From an uncultured Sanguibacteroides sp. (lineage in GTDB: Bacteria > Bacteroidota > Bacteroidia > Bacteroidales > Marinifilaceae), in contig NZ_UQRQ01000015.1 in the NCBI RefSeq assembly GCF_900543425.1, forward strand, positions 1 to 64,000: 64,000 nucleotides of DNA, given 5' to 3'. The notes beneath the pieces are model-generated. The model ran no database searches. It was not told the origin of the DNA and worked only from the letters and a program-made list of their open reading frames with translations. This document shows, one piece after another, positions 1 to 8,536 of the stretch. Each line of letters opens with the position of its first letter. Positions within the stretch are counted from its first letter, which is position 1. The translations under genes and the position numbers were made by a program.

Positions 1-107
1 GTTTTGATTTTATCGATCTCGGTGTCAATTCGTTGTAATTCATACAGGTTCTGCAATTTCTCTTCAATTGTCAGATCTTGCATTTTTTCATTGTTATTCG
101 TCACCAT
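1..107 (-). CDS. C4-type zinc-ribbon coiled-coil protein (N-terminal fragment, runs off the window)
   Basis: The first 35 codons of a minus-strand gene are visible, starting at the ATG on 105-107 and reading MVTNNNEKMQDLTIEEKLQN onwards to a run rich in Glu, Leu and Asp. This resembles the start of the zinc-ribbon, coiled-coil family protein that commonly follows the Nif3-like gene in Bacteroidota. Only 4 bp separate it from the nif3-like stop codon, so the two are probably co-transcribed. The C-terminal zinc ribbon that would confirm the family lies outside the window. The function of the family is not well established; a nucleic-acid-binding role has been suggested. Confidence 0.7.
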   Translation of the reverse strand, partial: MVTNNNEKMQDLTIEEKLQNLYELQRIDTEIDKIK

Positions 108-111
108 ATAT

Positions 112-897
112 TTATAAATAGTTTATCGGATTTGTATTAATATCAGAAAACTGAACGGCAAATTTAGGCATTTTTTTTGTAACTAACTCATAAAAGATAT
201 CTTTTGTGAATTGTTCACTTTCGTAATGTCCGATATCGGCTAAAATAATCCGGTTCTCTGTTAAGAAGAAATCATGGTATTTGAAATCTCCCGTGATATA
301 TATGTCTGCCCTTTTTTGAATTGCTTTTTGCAGGAATGAAGCCCCGGCTCCTCCGCATACGGCTACCCGTTGGACTTGTTGATCGGGAGGGGTCGTGTAG
401 CGGATTGTTTTACAATGAAACGTCTCTTTCACATGTTGGAGAAAGGAAAAGGGGTCAACAGGAGTATCCAATGTTCCGATGATACCATATCCGTGCGGAT
501 AGGGGGTCTCTCCTTCCGGTTGCAATATCTCCTGATTTTTCAAACTTAGTTTATCTGCCATTCTGCCGCTGACTCCCCGGGCAACTACGTCCATATTCGT
601 GTGGGCTGCGTAGATCGCTATTTCGTTTTTGACGGCAAGTATAATGGATCTTTCAACATAGGTCGAAGGTGTAATTTGTTTTAGTCCTTTGAATATGAGG
701 GGATGGTGAGAAATAATCAGGTTGTGTCCTTTTTGGACGGCTTCCCGTACGACATCCTCTGTTACATCTATACAAAGTAAGATCGAAGAGACTTCCTGTT
801 CTGCATTCCCACAAATCAGGCCGGAGTTATCAAAATCGGCCTGTAGCTCTCTCGGTGCATACGCTTCAATGATTTGAATAATCTCCTGTATTTTCAT
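112..897 (-). CDS. Nif3-like dinuclear metal-centre hexameric protein
   Basis: A 261-residue protein of the NIF3/YbgI family, cytoplasmic hexamers with a two-metal site. The metal-binding residues are visible: His64-His65 in SHHPLIF, His99 and Asp103 in AAHTNMD, and His224 with Glu226/Glu228 near the C-terminus in DIGHYESE. The length matches the short form (E. coli YbgI is about 247 residues) rather than the form with an inserted PII-like domain. The biochemical role is uncertain; GTP cyclohydrolase-like or hydrolase activity has been proposed. The gene is followed 4 bp later by the zinc-ribbon gene and preceded by the MerR gene 30 bp away, so a minus-strand operon is likely. Confidence 0.9.
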   Translation of the reverse strand: MKIQEIIQIIEAYAPRELQADFDNSGLICGNAEQEVSSILLCIDVTEDVVREAVQKGHNLIISHHPLIFKGLKQITPSTYVERSIILAVKNEIAIYAAHTNMDVVARGVSGRMADKLSLKNQEILQPEGETPYPHGYGIIGTLDTPVDPFSFLQHVKETFHCKTIRYTTPPDQQVQRVAVCGGAGASFLQKAIQKRADIYITGDFKYHDFFLTENRIILADIGHYESEQFTKDIFYELVTKKMPKFAVQFSDINTNPINYL

Positions 898-927
898 GAT
901 AGATGGGTTTAATATGTAGTAAAAGGT

Positions 928-1269
928 TCATTCTACTTTAAGGTTATCCTTGATGGAAATCAATTCTTCCTTTATGCTTTTTAGTTTTTTGATAATCTCG
1001 AATCGGAGTTCCGTCTCTTCTTTTCTGTCTTTTAGCTGTAATTGGGCTCCTTTCAGGGTCATGCCTCTTTCTTTTACAAGATGATAGATCAGGTGAAAAT
1101 TATCCACGTCGCTTTTAGTGAATTGCCGGTTTCCCTTTTTGTTTTTATGCGGTTTTATGATGTCGAATTCTTTTTCCCAGAAACGGATTAAAGAGGCATT
1201 TACGTCAAACATATTGGCGACTTCTCCAATGGAGTAATATACTTTTAGATCTTGTTCTTCTTTTTTCAT
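928..1269 (-). CDS. MerR family transcriptional regulator
   Basis: A 113-residue protein with an N-terminal MerR-type winged helix-turn-helix at about residues 10-78 (YSIGEVANMFDVNASLIRFW, then the RQFTKSDVDNF wing), followed by a charged coiled-coil tail that would serve for dimerisation. There is no cysteine-rich or ligand-binding C-terminal domain, so an effector cannot be predicted. It sits 36 bp downstream of the M23 peptidase gene and upstream of the Nif3-like gene on the same strand. This M23-MerR-Nif3-zinc-ribbon order is what I would expect of a conserved housekeeping cluster in Bacteroidota; the regulator's targets are unknown. Confidence 0.88.
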   Translation of the reverse strand: MKKEEQDLKVYYSIGEVANMFDVNASLIRFWEKEFDIIKPHKNKKGNRQFTKSDVDNFHLIYHLVKERGMTLKGAQLQLKDRKEETELRFEIIKKLKSIKEELISIKDNLKVE

Positions 1270-1305
1270 AATCCCGTATGATTTTAGTCTGGATTATAAA
1301 GTAGT

Positions 1306-2274
1306 TTAGTCCATACTCTGGCCTGTATTATTAGCCGCTTCGACCATGGCGTCGAATTCTTCCGCGGTAAGGTCGTTGAAATAATAGTTTATCGGATCTA
1401 CCGGTTTCCCGTTTTTCCGAACCTCGTAATGTAAATGAGGACCTGTCGAGAGGCCCGTATTCCCTAAGTATCCTATAACATCACCTCTTTTTATTTTTTG
1501 CCCTTTCTTCACGTAGGATTCTTTCATGTGGGCGTAAAGGGTTTTATAGTTAAAACCATGGTCTATAACGACATGACGTCCGTATCCTTTGTCAAAGGTG
1601 TTGCTTTCCACGACTCCGTCTCCCGTGGCATAGATAGGGGTTCCCACGCTACCGGTGAAATCCATTCCAGCATGAAATTTTACCGTTTTGTAGATGGGAT
1701 GCATGCGCCATCCGTATGAAGAAGAAACGGGATGTGCCGCATTTTTGGAAACGGGTAAGATGGCCGGAATAGAAGCTAACATCTCGATCTTGTTTTTGGC
1801 AAGCTTTTCGACTTCGTCATACGATTTACTCTGAATGTAGATGGCTTTGGACAGTTGATCAATTTTTCGGGCTGTTTCTATAATCAGGTCTGAATTTTTC
1901 AGATGTTCCAAGTATTCGTATTTGTTGACTCCTCCCGTTCCAGCCCGGCGTATGGAGGTCGCTATCGGATCTGTTTCGAAAATGACACGGTATATATTGT
2001 CATCTCTCTGTTCCAGGTCTTTTAGAATATTGTCTAACCGTCTAACCTCGTTGCTTAATAGATGATATTGGGTAAGGATTTCTTCGTTTTCTCTTTTCAG
2101 AGCTTTCTCTTTGGGAGAATCCATAAAAGCAAATATAAGAAGAAGCATCACAATGGCTAAAGAGAAACTTGAAATGAATTTTTGAATGGCCTTTTTGATT
2201 CTTTTCCTTATCGTTGTCTCTATTTTATCAAAAGATAATGTTTCCGAATTAAAATGATACCCAGCTTTTGGCAT
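1306..2274 (-). CDS. M23 family peptidoglycan metallopeptidase
   Basis: A 322-residue membrane-anchored murein hydrolase or hydrolase activator. A single membrane segment lies at about residues 34-51, followed by a coiled-coil stretch (54-90) and a C-terminal M23/LytM domain (about 185-295). The zinc ligands are all present: His201 and Asp205 in FHAGMD, and His282 in the HLHYE motif (His280 and His249 in YAHM are the other conserved active-site histidines), so it is expected to be an active endopeptidase cutting peptidoglycan cross-links in the periplasm. The start at 2272-2274 fits the minus-strand promoter box at 2313-2320, and the gene is divergent from alaS. Confidence 0.93.
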   Translation of the reverse strand: MPKAGYHFNSETLSFDKIETTIRKRIKKAIQKFISSFSLAIVMLLLIFAFMDSPKEKALKRENEEILTQYHLLSNEVRRLDNILKDLEQRDDNIYRVIFETDPIATSIRRAGTGGVNKYEYLEHLKNSDLIIETARKIDQLSKAIYIQSKSYDEVEKLAKNKIEMLASIPAILPVSKNAAHPVSSSYGWRMHPIYKTVKFHAGMDFTGSVGTPIYATGDGVVESNTFDKGYGRHVVIDHGFNYKTLYAHMKESYVKKGQKIKRGDVIGYLGNTGLSTGPHLHYEVRKNGKPVDPINYYFNDLTAEEFDAMVEAANNTGQSMD

Positions 2275-2312
2275 AATCTGGTTTGTTTGTAATAAATTTA
2301 TTGTTTCCGGCG

Positions 2313-2320
2313 CAAAGTTA
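2313..2320 (-). promoter_or_regulatory. Bacteroidota-type -7 box for the M23 gene
   Basis: On the minus strand the sequence reads TAACTTTG, an exact match to the TAnnTTTG consensus of the Bacteroidota housekeeping sigma factor. A TTG lies at 2341-2343 (minus strand), 20 bp upstream, in the position of the -33 element. It would start transcription about 30 bp upstream of the M23 ATG. Confidence 0.6.
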
Positions 2321-2332
2321 AAAGAAATAATC

Positions 2333-2340
2333 TAAATTTG
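2333..2340 (+). promoter_or_regulatory. Bacteroidota-type -7 box for alaS
   Basis: TAAATTTG matches TAnnTTTG on the plus strand, 78 bp upstream of the alaS ATG. I see no good -33 TTTG at the expected spacing. The box lies between the two elements of the opposing M23 promoter, so the two divergent promoters overlap. Confidence 0.5.
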
Positions 2341-2418
2341 CAACCTTATAATTCTATGGCCTTTCGGACACGCATGCGGTTTGTTGGCAGGAGTTTAATT
2401 ATTTAGAAAATTAGCTAT

Positions 2419-5058
2419 ATGAAGTCGGTAGAGATCAGACAAAAATTTCTGGATTTTTTTGAGAAAAAATCTCATATGATAGTTCCTTCCGCCCCTATGG
2501 TAATTAAGGGAGATCCCACGTTAATGTTTACAAATGCCGGGATGAATCAGTTTAAAGATATTATTTTGGGAAATGTGCGGCCGAAAGCAACGAGGGTGGC
2601 TGATTCTCAAAAGTGCCTGCGGGTCTCGGGTAAACATAATGACTTGGAAGAGGTGGGGCATGATACTTATCATCATACGATGTTCGAGATGTTGGGGAAT
2701 TGGTCGTTCGGTGATTATTTCAAAAAGGAAGCGATTGCTTACGCGTGGGAGTTCCTGACCGGGGAGATGAAATTGGATAAAGAGAGATTGTATGCTACTG
2801 TTTTCGAAGGAAGTAAGGAGGATCACCTGGAGGCAGACACGGAAGCTTTAAAATTTTGGTCCGATTATTTACCCGAAGAGCGTATCCTTTTCGGGAATAA
2901 AAAAGATAATTTCTGGGAGATGGGAGATATGGGACCTTGCGGTCCCTGTTCGGAGATTCACATTGATTTGCGTCCCGAAGAGGAACGAAAATTGAAGCCG
3001 GGAAGCGAACTGGTAAATAAAGATAATCCTCTTGTCATAGAGATATGGAATCTGGTATTCATGCAATATAACCGGAAGGCAGATGGTAGCTTGGAGAATC
3101 TGCCCAGTCACCATGTGGACACGGGTATGGGGTTTGAACGGTTGTGTATGGCCGTTCAAGGTAAACGCTCTAATTACGATACCGACGTATTCACTCCCAT
3201 TATTGACGAGATTTCCGGGCTCAGCGGAATCCGTTACGGGAAGGATGAAAAGGCGGATATCGCCATGAGAGTGGTGGCCGACCATTTGAGAACCATCGCT
3301 TTTTCGATTACCGATGGACAATTGCCTTCCAATGTTAAGGCTGGTTATGTCATCCGTCGTATTTTGCGAAGAGCGGTGCGTTATGCATATACCTTTTTAG
3401 GTCAGAAAGAGGCTTTTATGTTTAAATTGGTTCCCGTATTGATAGAAGTTATGGGACAACATTATCCCGAACTGTCTACCCAACGGGTGTTGATAGAACG
3501 CGTGATCCAAGAAGAGGAAAATGCTTTCTTTAAGACGTTGGATAAGGGAATAAAGTTATTAGACAGGATTATTGCCAAAACGAAAGAAGAAGATTATGTG
3601 ACGGTTCCGGGGAATGTGGCTTTTGAACTTTATGATACGTATGGCTTTCCTTTGGATTTGACGGAATTGATCCTTCGGGAAAATGGTTTGGTTGTGAATC
3701 GCCGGGAATTTAAAGCGGAAATGGAGGCTCAGAAAGAACGTTCCAGATCTGCTGCGGCTGTAGATACCGACGATTGGGTCGAGTTAATCGTGGATGATAC
3801 GCAAGAGTTCGTGGGGTACGATTATACGGAGACCGAGGTGCAGATAGCCCGTTACAGGAAAATTGTTACTAAGGGGAAAACCTTTTATCAGCTTGTATTT
3901 AACATTACTCCTTTTTATGGAGAGGGTGGCGGTCAGGTTGGTGATAGTGGTTACCTTATTTCTGATACCGAAAAAGTACGGATCATCGATACTCAAAAAG
4001 AAAACGGGTTAACAGTACATGTTACGGATAAGTTACCGGAAGATTTGACCCGGACGTTTATGGCACAGGTCGATACGGAGAGACGGACGGCAATCGCAAA
4101 TAACCATACGGCAACTCATTTGCTGCATCACGCTTTACGGGACGTGCTGGGAACGCATGTAGAACAAAAGGGGTCATTCGTAAGTGACGAGTACTTGCGT
4201 TTCGATTTCTCCCATTTTCAGAAGGTTACGGATGAGGAGTTGGACAAGGTCGCTGCTATCGTGAATCGTCGGATACGGGAAAATTCGATACTGGAAGAGA
4301 ATCGTTCCATGCCCATAGGGGAAGCTAAGAAAATGGGAGCAATGGCGATCTTCGGTGAAAAGTATGGAGATTTGGTACGTGTGGTAAAATTTGGGGAATC
4401 TGTGGAATTATGTGGAGGTACACATGCCCATGCTACGGGACAAATCGGATTTTTTAAAATTATTTCCGAAAGTTCGGTATCCGCGGGTGTGCGGCGTATT
4501 GAAGCGATAACGGCAACCAAGGCTGAAGAATACATATTGAATCATTTTCATATGTTTAGCGAGATGGAGAACATGTTTAAGTCCAATCGCGGAATTTTGG
4601 AAAATATCCGAAATTTGCTGGAAGAGAACGTGGAGTTGAAAAAAGATATTGAAAAATTTGAAAATGAGTCGCTAAAAATAGCCAAGAACGGCCTGAAAAA
4701 TAGTAAAAGGGTAATAAGGGATATTAATTTTATAGCTAAAGATGTTGCGATTCCGCCTGCTAAAGTGAAAGATTTGGCTTTTCAACTGAAAGGAGAGGTG
4801 GATAGACTGATTTTGGTTATAGGAGGCATATATAATAACAAACCCCATTTAACCGTGATGATTAGTGAATCCTTGGTAAAGGAATATGATTTACATGCAG
4901 GACAAATTGTTAAAGATGCGGCACGGGAAATAAAAGGCGGCGGAGGCGGCCAGCCGTTTTTTGCAACTGCCGGAGGCTCAGATCCTGCCGGTGTAGGGCA
5001 CGCTATTCAAAGAGCCGAAAAGTTAATATTAGACAAAATTAAAGTGGATCTGGTATAA
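2419..5058 (+). CDS. alaS: Alanine--tRNA ligase
   Basis: A full-length 879-residue alanyl-tRNA synthetase, cytoplasmic, charging tRNA-Ala with alanine using ATP. The N-terminal class II catalytic core begins MKSVEIRQKFLDFFEKKSH with the typical TLMFTNAGMNQFK motif. The editing domain has the zinc-binding HTATH motif and the later CGGTHAHATG motif (Cys and His ligands), so mischarged Ser/Gly-tRNA clearing should be intact. The C-terminal oligomerisation (C-Ala) domain ends with the GGGGGQPFFATAGG segment. Length and domain order are normal for the family. It is a single-gene unit with its own promoter, divergent from the M23 peptidase gene. Confidence 0.98.
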   Translation: MKSVEIRQKFLDFFEKKSHMIVPSAPMVIKGDPTLMFTNAGMNQFKDIILGNVRPKATRVADSQKCLRVSGKHNDLEEVGHDTYHHTMFEMLGNWSFGDYFKKEAIAYAWEFLTGEMKLDKERLYATVFEGSKEDHLEADTEALKFWSDYLPEERILFGNKKDNFWEMGDMGPCGPCSEIHIDLRPEEERKLKPGSELVNKDNPLVIEIWNLVFMQYNRKADGSLENLPSHHVDTGMGFERLCMAVQGKRSNYDTDVFTPIIDEISGLSGIRYGKDEKADIAMRVVADHLRTIAFSITDGQLPSNVKAGYVIRRILRRAVRYAYTFLGQKEAFMFKLVPVLIEVMGQHYPELSTQRVLIERVIQEEENAFFKTLDKGIKLLDRIIAKTKEEDYVTVPGNVAFELYDTYGFPLDLTELILRENGLVVNRREFKAEMEAQKERSRSAAAVDTDDWVELIVDDTQEFVGYDYTETEVQIARYRKIVTKGKTFYQLVFNITPFYGEGGGQVGDSGYLISDTEKVRIIDTQKENGLTVHVTDKLPEDLTRTFMAQVDTERRTAIANNHTATHLLHHALRDVLGTHVEQKGSFVSDEYLRFDFSHFQKVTDEELDKVAAIVNRRIRENSILEENRSMPIGEAKKMGAMAIFGEKYGDLVRVVKFGESVELCGGTHAHATGQIGFFKIISESSVSAGVRRIEAITATKAEEYILNHFHMFSEMENMFKSNRGILENIRNLLEENVELKKDIEKFENESLKIAKNGLKNSKRVIRDINFIAKDVAIPPAKVKDLAFQLKGEVDRLILVIGGIYNNKPHLTVMISESLVKEYDLHAGQIVKDAAREIKGGGGGQPFFATAGGSDPAGVGHAIQRAEKLILDKIKVDLV

Positions 5059-5095
5059 AATTTGCAATTGAATGTGTAATGTTAAAAAAAAATTA

Positions 5096-5103
5096 TACAT
5101 TTG
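5096..5103 (+). promoter_or_regulatory. -7 box upstream of the TPR lipoprotein
   Basis: TACATTTG matches TAnnTTTG, 54 bp upstream of the chosen ATG at 5158. It supports choosing the inner start codon: the upstream in-frame TTG at 5101 overlaps this promoter. Confidence 0.55.
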
Positions 5104-5157
5104 TTTTGTGGAAAAGTGAAAACTAATTTGAGTATTACAAATAAAATTGAGAATTCT

Positions 5158-6876
5158 ATGAAAAGAACTTTTGGATTGGTTGCGGTTATTGGTTTAACCG
5201 GACTTGTTGCTGTGTCTTGTTCTTCTTTGAAAAAGATGGAAAAACGTGCAAATGAAGTTACGTATGTGGTAACTCCTGAAACTTTGGTTACAAAGGGTGG
5301 TATGGTTGATTTGAAGATTGATGTTACTTTCCCGGAAAAATATTTCCATAAAAAAGTGACGATCGAAGCCACACCGGTATTGAGATATGAAGGAGGCGAA
5401 AAAGCTTTTGCCGCAAAAGCCATTCAGGGAGAAAAAGTGCAGGGTAATAATGAAGTAATCCCTTATGAGGCAGGAAAAACGGTTTCTTACGTAAGCCAAA
5501 TTCCTTTTGAAGATGCTATGAGACTTTCGAATTTGGAGATCGATATTCTCGGTTCTAAAGGAGAAGCATCCCGGAAATTTGAACCGAGAAAAATCGGTGA
5601 TGGTGTGATCGCTACGGAAACTTTAGTAGAGAATCAGCCGGCTATCGCTTTAGGAGCTGATGCTTTCCAGAGAATTATTAAACAACAGGAAGAGGCCGCA
5701 ATCTATTTCTTGATCAATGCTGCCAATATTCGTTCCAAAGAGATGACCTCTGAGGAGATGAAGAATTTGCAGAAATTTGTTAAGGAAGCTGCTTCTAAGG
5801 AGAATATGAAATTGAACGGTATTGACGTCAAATCCTATGCTTCTCCGGACGGTAGTTACGATTGGAATGAGAAATTAGCGAACAAACGGGAAGCTAATTC
5901 TTCTACTTTCATGAAGAAACAGTTGAAGAAAGATAAGGTTCAACAATATAAAGATGCCGAATTTTTCAAAAAATATGTGGTGGCAGAGGATTGGGAAGGA
6001 TTCCAGAAAGCTATGGAGGCTTCTAATATTCAAGATAAAGAATTAATCCTTCGCGTACTTTCCATGTATTCTGATCCGGAAGTGAGAGAAAGAGAGATTA
6101 AGAATATCGCTTCTGCTTTCACGATCATTGCCGATCAAATTCTTCCGAAGTTGAGAAGATCCATGTTTGTGGTAAATGCTGAGTTAATCGGTAAATCAGA
6201 CGATGAATTGAAAGATTTGGCAAAATCTAATCCTGCTGAATTGAATGTAGAGGAGTTACTTTACTCTGCTACCTTATTTGACGACAATGCGGATAAATTA
6301 GCTATCTATAATGCATGTATCAGTCAGTTCCCAAGTGATTGGAGAGGTTATAATGACGCCGGTATGATTCAGTTTGAAATGGGGCAGGTTGATGTTGCAA
6401 AGGCTAATTTCGAAAAAGCCAATTCCTTATCTGCTAACAACAAAACAGTTCAAAATAACTTAGGTGCTGTTGCTTTGAAAGAAGGTAACATCGGACAGGC
6501 TGAAGTTTATTTTGGAGCTGCTACGGGAGTAGGTAATGAAGTTGATTACAATAAGGGTGTTGTTGCTATTATGAAGGGTGATTATAACAATGCAGTTCAA
6601 TATTTTGGAAATTGCAGTTGCGTAAACGCTGCTTTAGCTAACATTTTAGCTGGAAATAACAATGAGGCTTTAAAGAAATTGAATGCAGGTGAAGATTCAG
6701 CTATGGCTTCTTATTTGAAAGCAGTGATTGGAGCCAGAACAAATGACAATGCTATGGTATTGGATAATTTGAAGAAAGCATGTGCTATGGATGCTGATTT
6801 AAAACAATTGGCTGCAACAGACATGGAGTTTGTAAAATATTTCGATAATGCAGACTTTACTTCAATTGTAAAATAA
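5158..6876 (+). CDS. TPR-containing outer-membrane lipoprotein with an OmpA-like stretch
   Basis: A 572-residue exported protein. The start at 5158 gives a clean lipoprotein signal (MKRTFGLVAVIGLTGLVAVS followed by Cys21). After a beta-rich N-terminal half comes a stretch around residues 220-260 (DVKSYASPDGSYDWNEKLAN then KREANSS) that resembles the OmpA C-terminal peptidoglycan-binding motif. The C-terminal third has tetratricopeptide repeats (around GYNDAGMIQFEMGQVDVAKA and NLGAVALKEGNIGQAEVYFG). This suggests a periplasm-facing lipoprotein linking the envelope or scaffolding other proteins. The precise role is not known. It appears monocistronic: own promoter box upstream and a strong terminator downstream. 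Confidence 0.82.
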   Translation: MKRTFGLVAVIGLTGLVAVSCSSLKKMEKRANEVTYVVTPETLVTKGGMVDLKIDVTFPEKYFHKKVTIEATPVLRYEGGEKAFAAKAIQGEKVQGNNEVIPYEAGKTVSYVSQIPFEDAMRLSNLEIDILGSKGEASRKFEPRKIGDGVIATETLVENQPAIALGADAFQRIIKQQEEAAIYFLINAANIRSKEMTSEEMKNLQKFVKEAASKENMKLNGIDVKSYASPDGSYDWNEKLANKREANSSTFMKKQLKKDKVQQYKDAEFFKKYVVAEDWEGFQKAMEASNIQDKELILRVLSMYSDPEVREREIKNIASAFTIIADQILPKLRRSMFVVNAELIGKSDDELKDLAKSNPAELNVEELLYSATLFDDNADKLAIYNACISQFPSDWRGYNDAGMIQFEMGQVDVAKANFEKANSLSANNKTVQNNLGAVALKEGNIGQAEVYFGAATGVGNEVDYNKGVVAIMKGDYNNAVQYFGNCSCVNAALANILAGNNNEALKKLNAGEDSAMASYLKAVIGARTNDNAMVLDNLKKACAMDADLKQLAATDMEFVKYFDNADFTSIVK

Positions 6877-6895
6877 TTAATTTCTGATAATTTGG

Positions 6896-6936
6896 AAAAG
6901 GCTATCTGTAACTCTTCAGATAGTCTTTTCTTTTTA
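6896..6936 (+). terminator. Rho-independent terminator
   Basis: GGCTATCTG (6900-6908) pairs with CAGATAGTC (6917-6925) across an 8-base loop, with flanking AAAA/TTTT extending the stem, followed by TTTTCTTTTT. It ends transcription of the TPR lipoprotein gene. Confidence 0.85.
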
Positions 6937-7057
6937 TATGCTTTTCCGTGATAGATGTAATGTTTTTTTATCCGTAATGTTATTTTTTACTTCATAAAAT
7001 TGTTTTTGATCTTTTTTATTTACCTTTTCTTTAACATATTGTGACTGCGCTAATATT

Positions 7058-7065
7058 TATCTTTG
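7058..7065 (+). promoter_or_regulatory. -7 box upstream of the thioredoxin-like lipoprotein
   Basis: TATCTTTG matches TAnnTTTG, 23 bp upstream of the ATG at 7089. It lies inside the extra codons of the longer GTG-started frame, so it argues for the ATG at 7089 as the true start. Confidence 0.6.
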
Positions 7066-7088
7066 TATCCCATTTTAGGTATGAAAGT

Positions 7089-8396
7089 ATGAAGATACTG
7101 CTTGCGGCAATATATTTTTTGACTTTGGTTGCATGTACACATTCTGATAGTGTACAGGTAGGAGGGCGTTTTGACGTGCAGGATTCGGTTGTTCGGATTG
7201 TCGTAAACAATCGTGAATTTATTTTCCCCTTGGATGATAAGAATTTTTTTTCCGGAAAAATAGGTTTGGAACGGGCTACTTACGCGAGTGTCGATCGATT
7301 CGGTATCAGTTTGTTTTTAAGTCCCGGTGAAGATTTGGAAATCAATGCGAATTCGGTGGAGTCCGGGGGAGCGTTGCAATTCCGCGGGACGTTAGGAGCT
7401 ATCAATAATTATTTGTACGAACGGGAAGTAGAAAATGAATTGAAATTTAAACTTTTCGATTTGGATGAAGAGGAGTTTGTAAAAGAGTTGCAAAATCTAA
7501 TCCGGGAAAGAATATTACTATTAGAGGCTAAGAATTTTGGGGAGACTTTTTCGAATTTGGAACGGGAACGGATCAAATATGTTATTGCCGGGTGGGCTCT
7601 TTACTATCCTAACTTTCACCAAATGGATTCTTTACACGGGAAATATGTTCCGGGTCCTGTATTCGATAAATTTGTTTCCGGTTTTTCTTTGGACAATGAA
7701 GATCTGATCGGCTCACGAGACTTTTCTCGATATATATTGAACTATATATATTATAAAGGACGCAGTATGGAGATACGCGATCTTGTAAATTATATATTGG
7801 ATAATATCCATAATCAGACGATAAAAAACTATTTGTTGTCGGAAGTTATCATTAGCCATGTGGCGGCGAAGGGATTAAGGGATTCGGATTATTTGCTTTC
7901 ACTCTGCTGGAAGGAAGTGACGGATACGGCAAAAATATCGAGAATAGAGAGATTAGTGGATCGTTGGCGACGGCTTTCGGCTGGGGCAACGGCACCTGAT
8001 TTTGAGATGGTGGATCAACATGGTGAGAAATTTTCATTGCGTTCGTTTGCCGGCGAATATGTTTATGCCTATGTATGGGCGACTTGGAATGATGCTTCCA
8101 AAGAAAAGTTCGAGGCTTTGAATCGTCTTCAAGAGAAGTTTAAAGAGAAGAAAATTCGTTTTATCATGCTCTCTTTGGATGATGTGCAACTTAAAAATCT
8201 TTGGGAAGAATATATAACGGAAAATAATATTCCGGGTGAACACTATATTATTCAGAACCGGGACGAGTTTTGTGCCCGTTATATGGCTTACATCTTTCCT
8301 CGTTTTTTATTGATAGATCCCATGGGAAAGATTATTACAGCCACGGCTCCTGCTCCTGACGGCGCTGAATTGCTCTTTAAGACACTTGATCTGTAA
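7089..8396 (+). CDS. TlpA/AhpC-TSA-like thioredoxin-fold lipoprotein lacking the CxxC site
   Basis: A 435-residue predicted lipoprotein (MKILLAAIYFLTLVA then Cys16). The middle is helical. The C-terminal 135 residues form a TlpA/AhpC-like thioredoxin domain (GATAPDFEMVDQHGEKFSLR, then YVYAYVWATW, later PRFLLIDPMGKI). The redox site normally written WATWCxxC reads WATWNDAS here, so both catalytic cysteines are missing and disulfide exchange is unlikely. A binding or structural role is more probable. Proteins of this layout are common in Bacteroidota. The next gene, a DUF4369-like lipoprotein, has its own promoter box, so the two may not be a single unit. Confidence 0.8.
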   Translation: MKILLAAIYFLTLVACTHSDSVQVGGRFDVQDSVVRIVVNNREFIFPLDDKNFFSGKIGLERATYASVDRFGISLFLSPGEDLEINANSVESGGALQFRGTLGAINNYLYEREVENELKFKLFDLDEEEFVKELQNLIRERILLLEAKNFGETFSNLERERIKYVIAGWALYYPNFHQMDSLHGKYVPGPVFDKFVSGFSLDNEDLIGSRDFSRYILNYIYYKGRSMEIRDLVNYILDNIHNQTIKNYLLSEVIISHVAAKGLRDSDYLLSLCWKEVTDTAKISRIERLVDRWRRLSAGATAPDFEMVDQHGEKFSLRSFAGEYVYAYVWATWNDASKEKFEALNRLQEKFKEKKIRFIMLSLDDVQLKNLWEEYITENNIPGEHYIIQNRDEFCARYMAYIFPRFLLIDPMGKIITATAPAPDGAELLFKTLDL

Positions 8397-8453
8397 TACT
8401 TAAGATTTTTTGAAGCTTTCCGACAGATAATTCTTTTATGAATGATATTTTTG

Positions 8454-8461
8454 TATATTTG
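8454..8461 (+). promoter_or_regulatory. -7 box upstream of the DUF4369-like lipoprotein
   Basis: TATATTTG matches TAnnTTTG, 75-84 bp upstream of the candidate start codons of the next gene. Confidence 0.5.
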
Positions 8462-8536
8462 TCGTAAATTAGCGGATATTTTTAATGGAGATACAATTCT
8501 CCTCAGGATGTATGTTTTAAGTAATAAAGACCAAAT

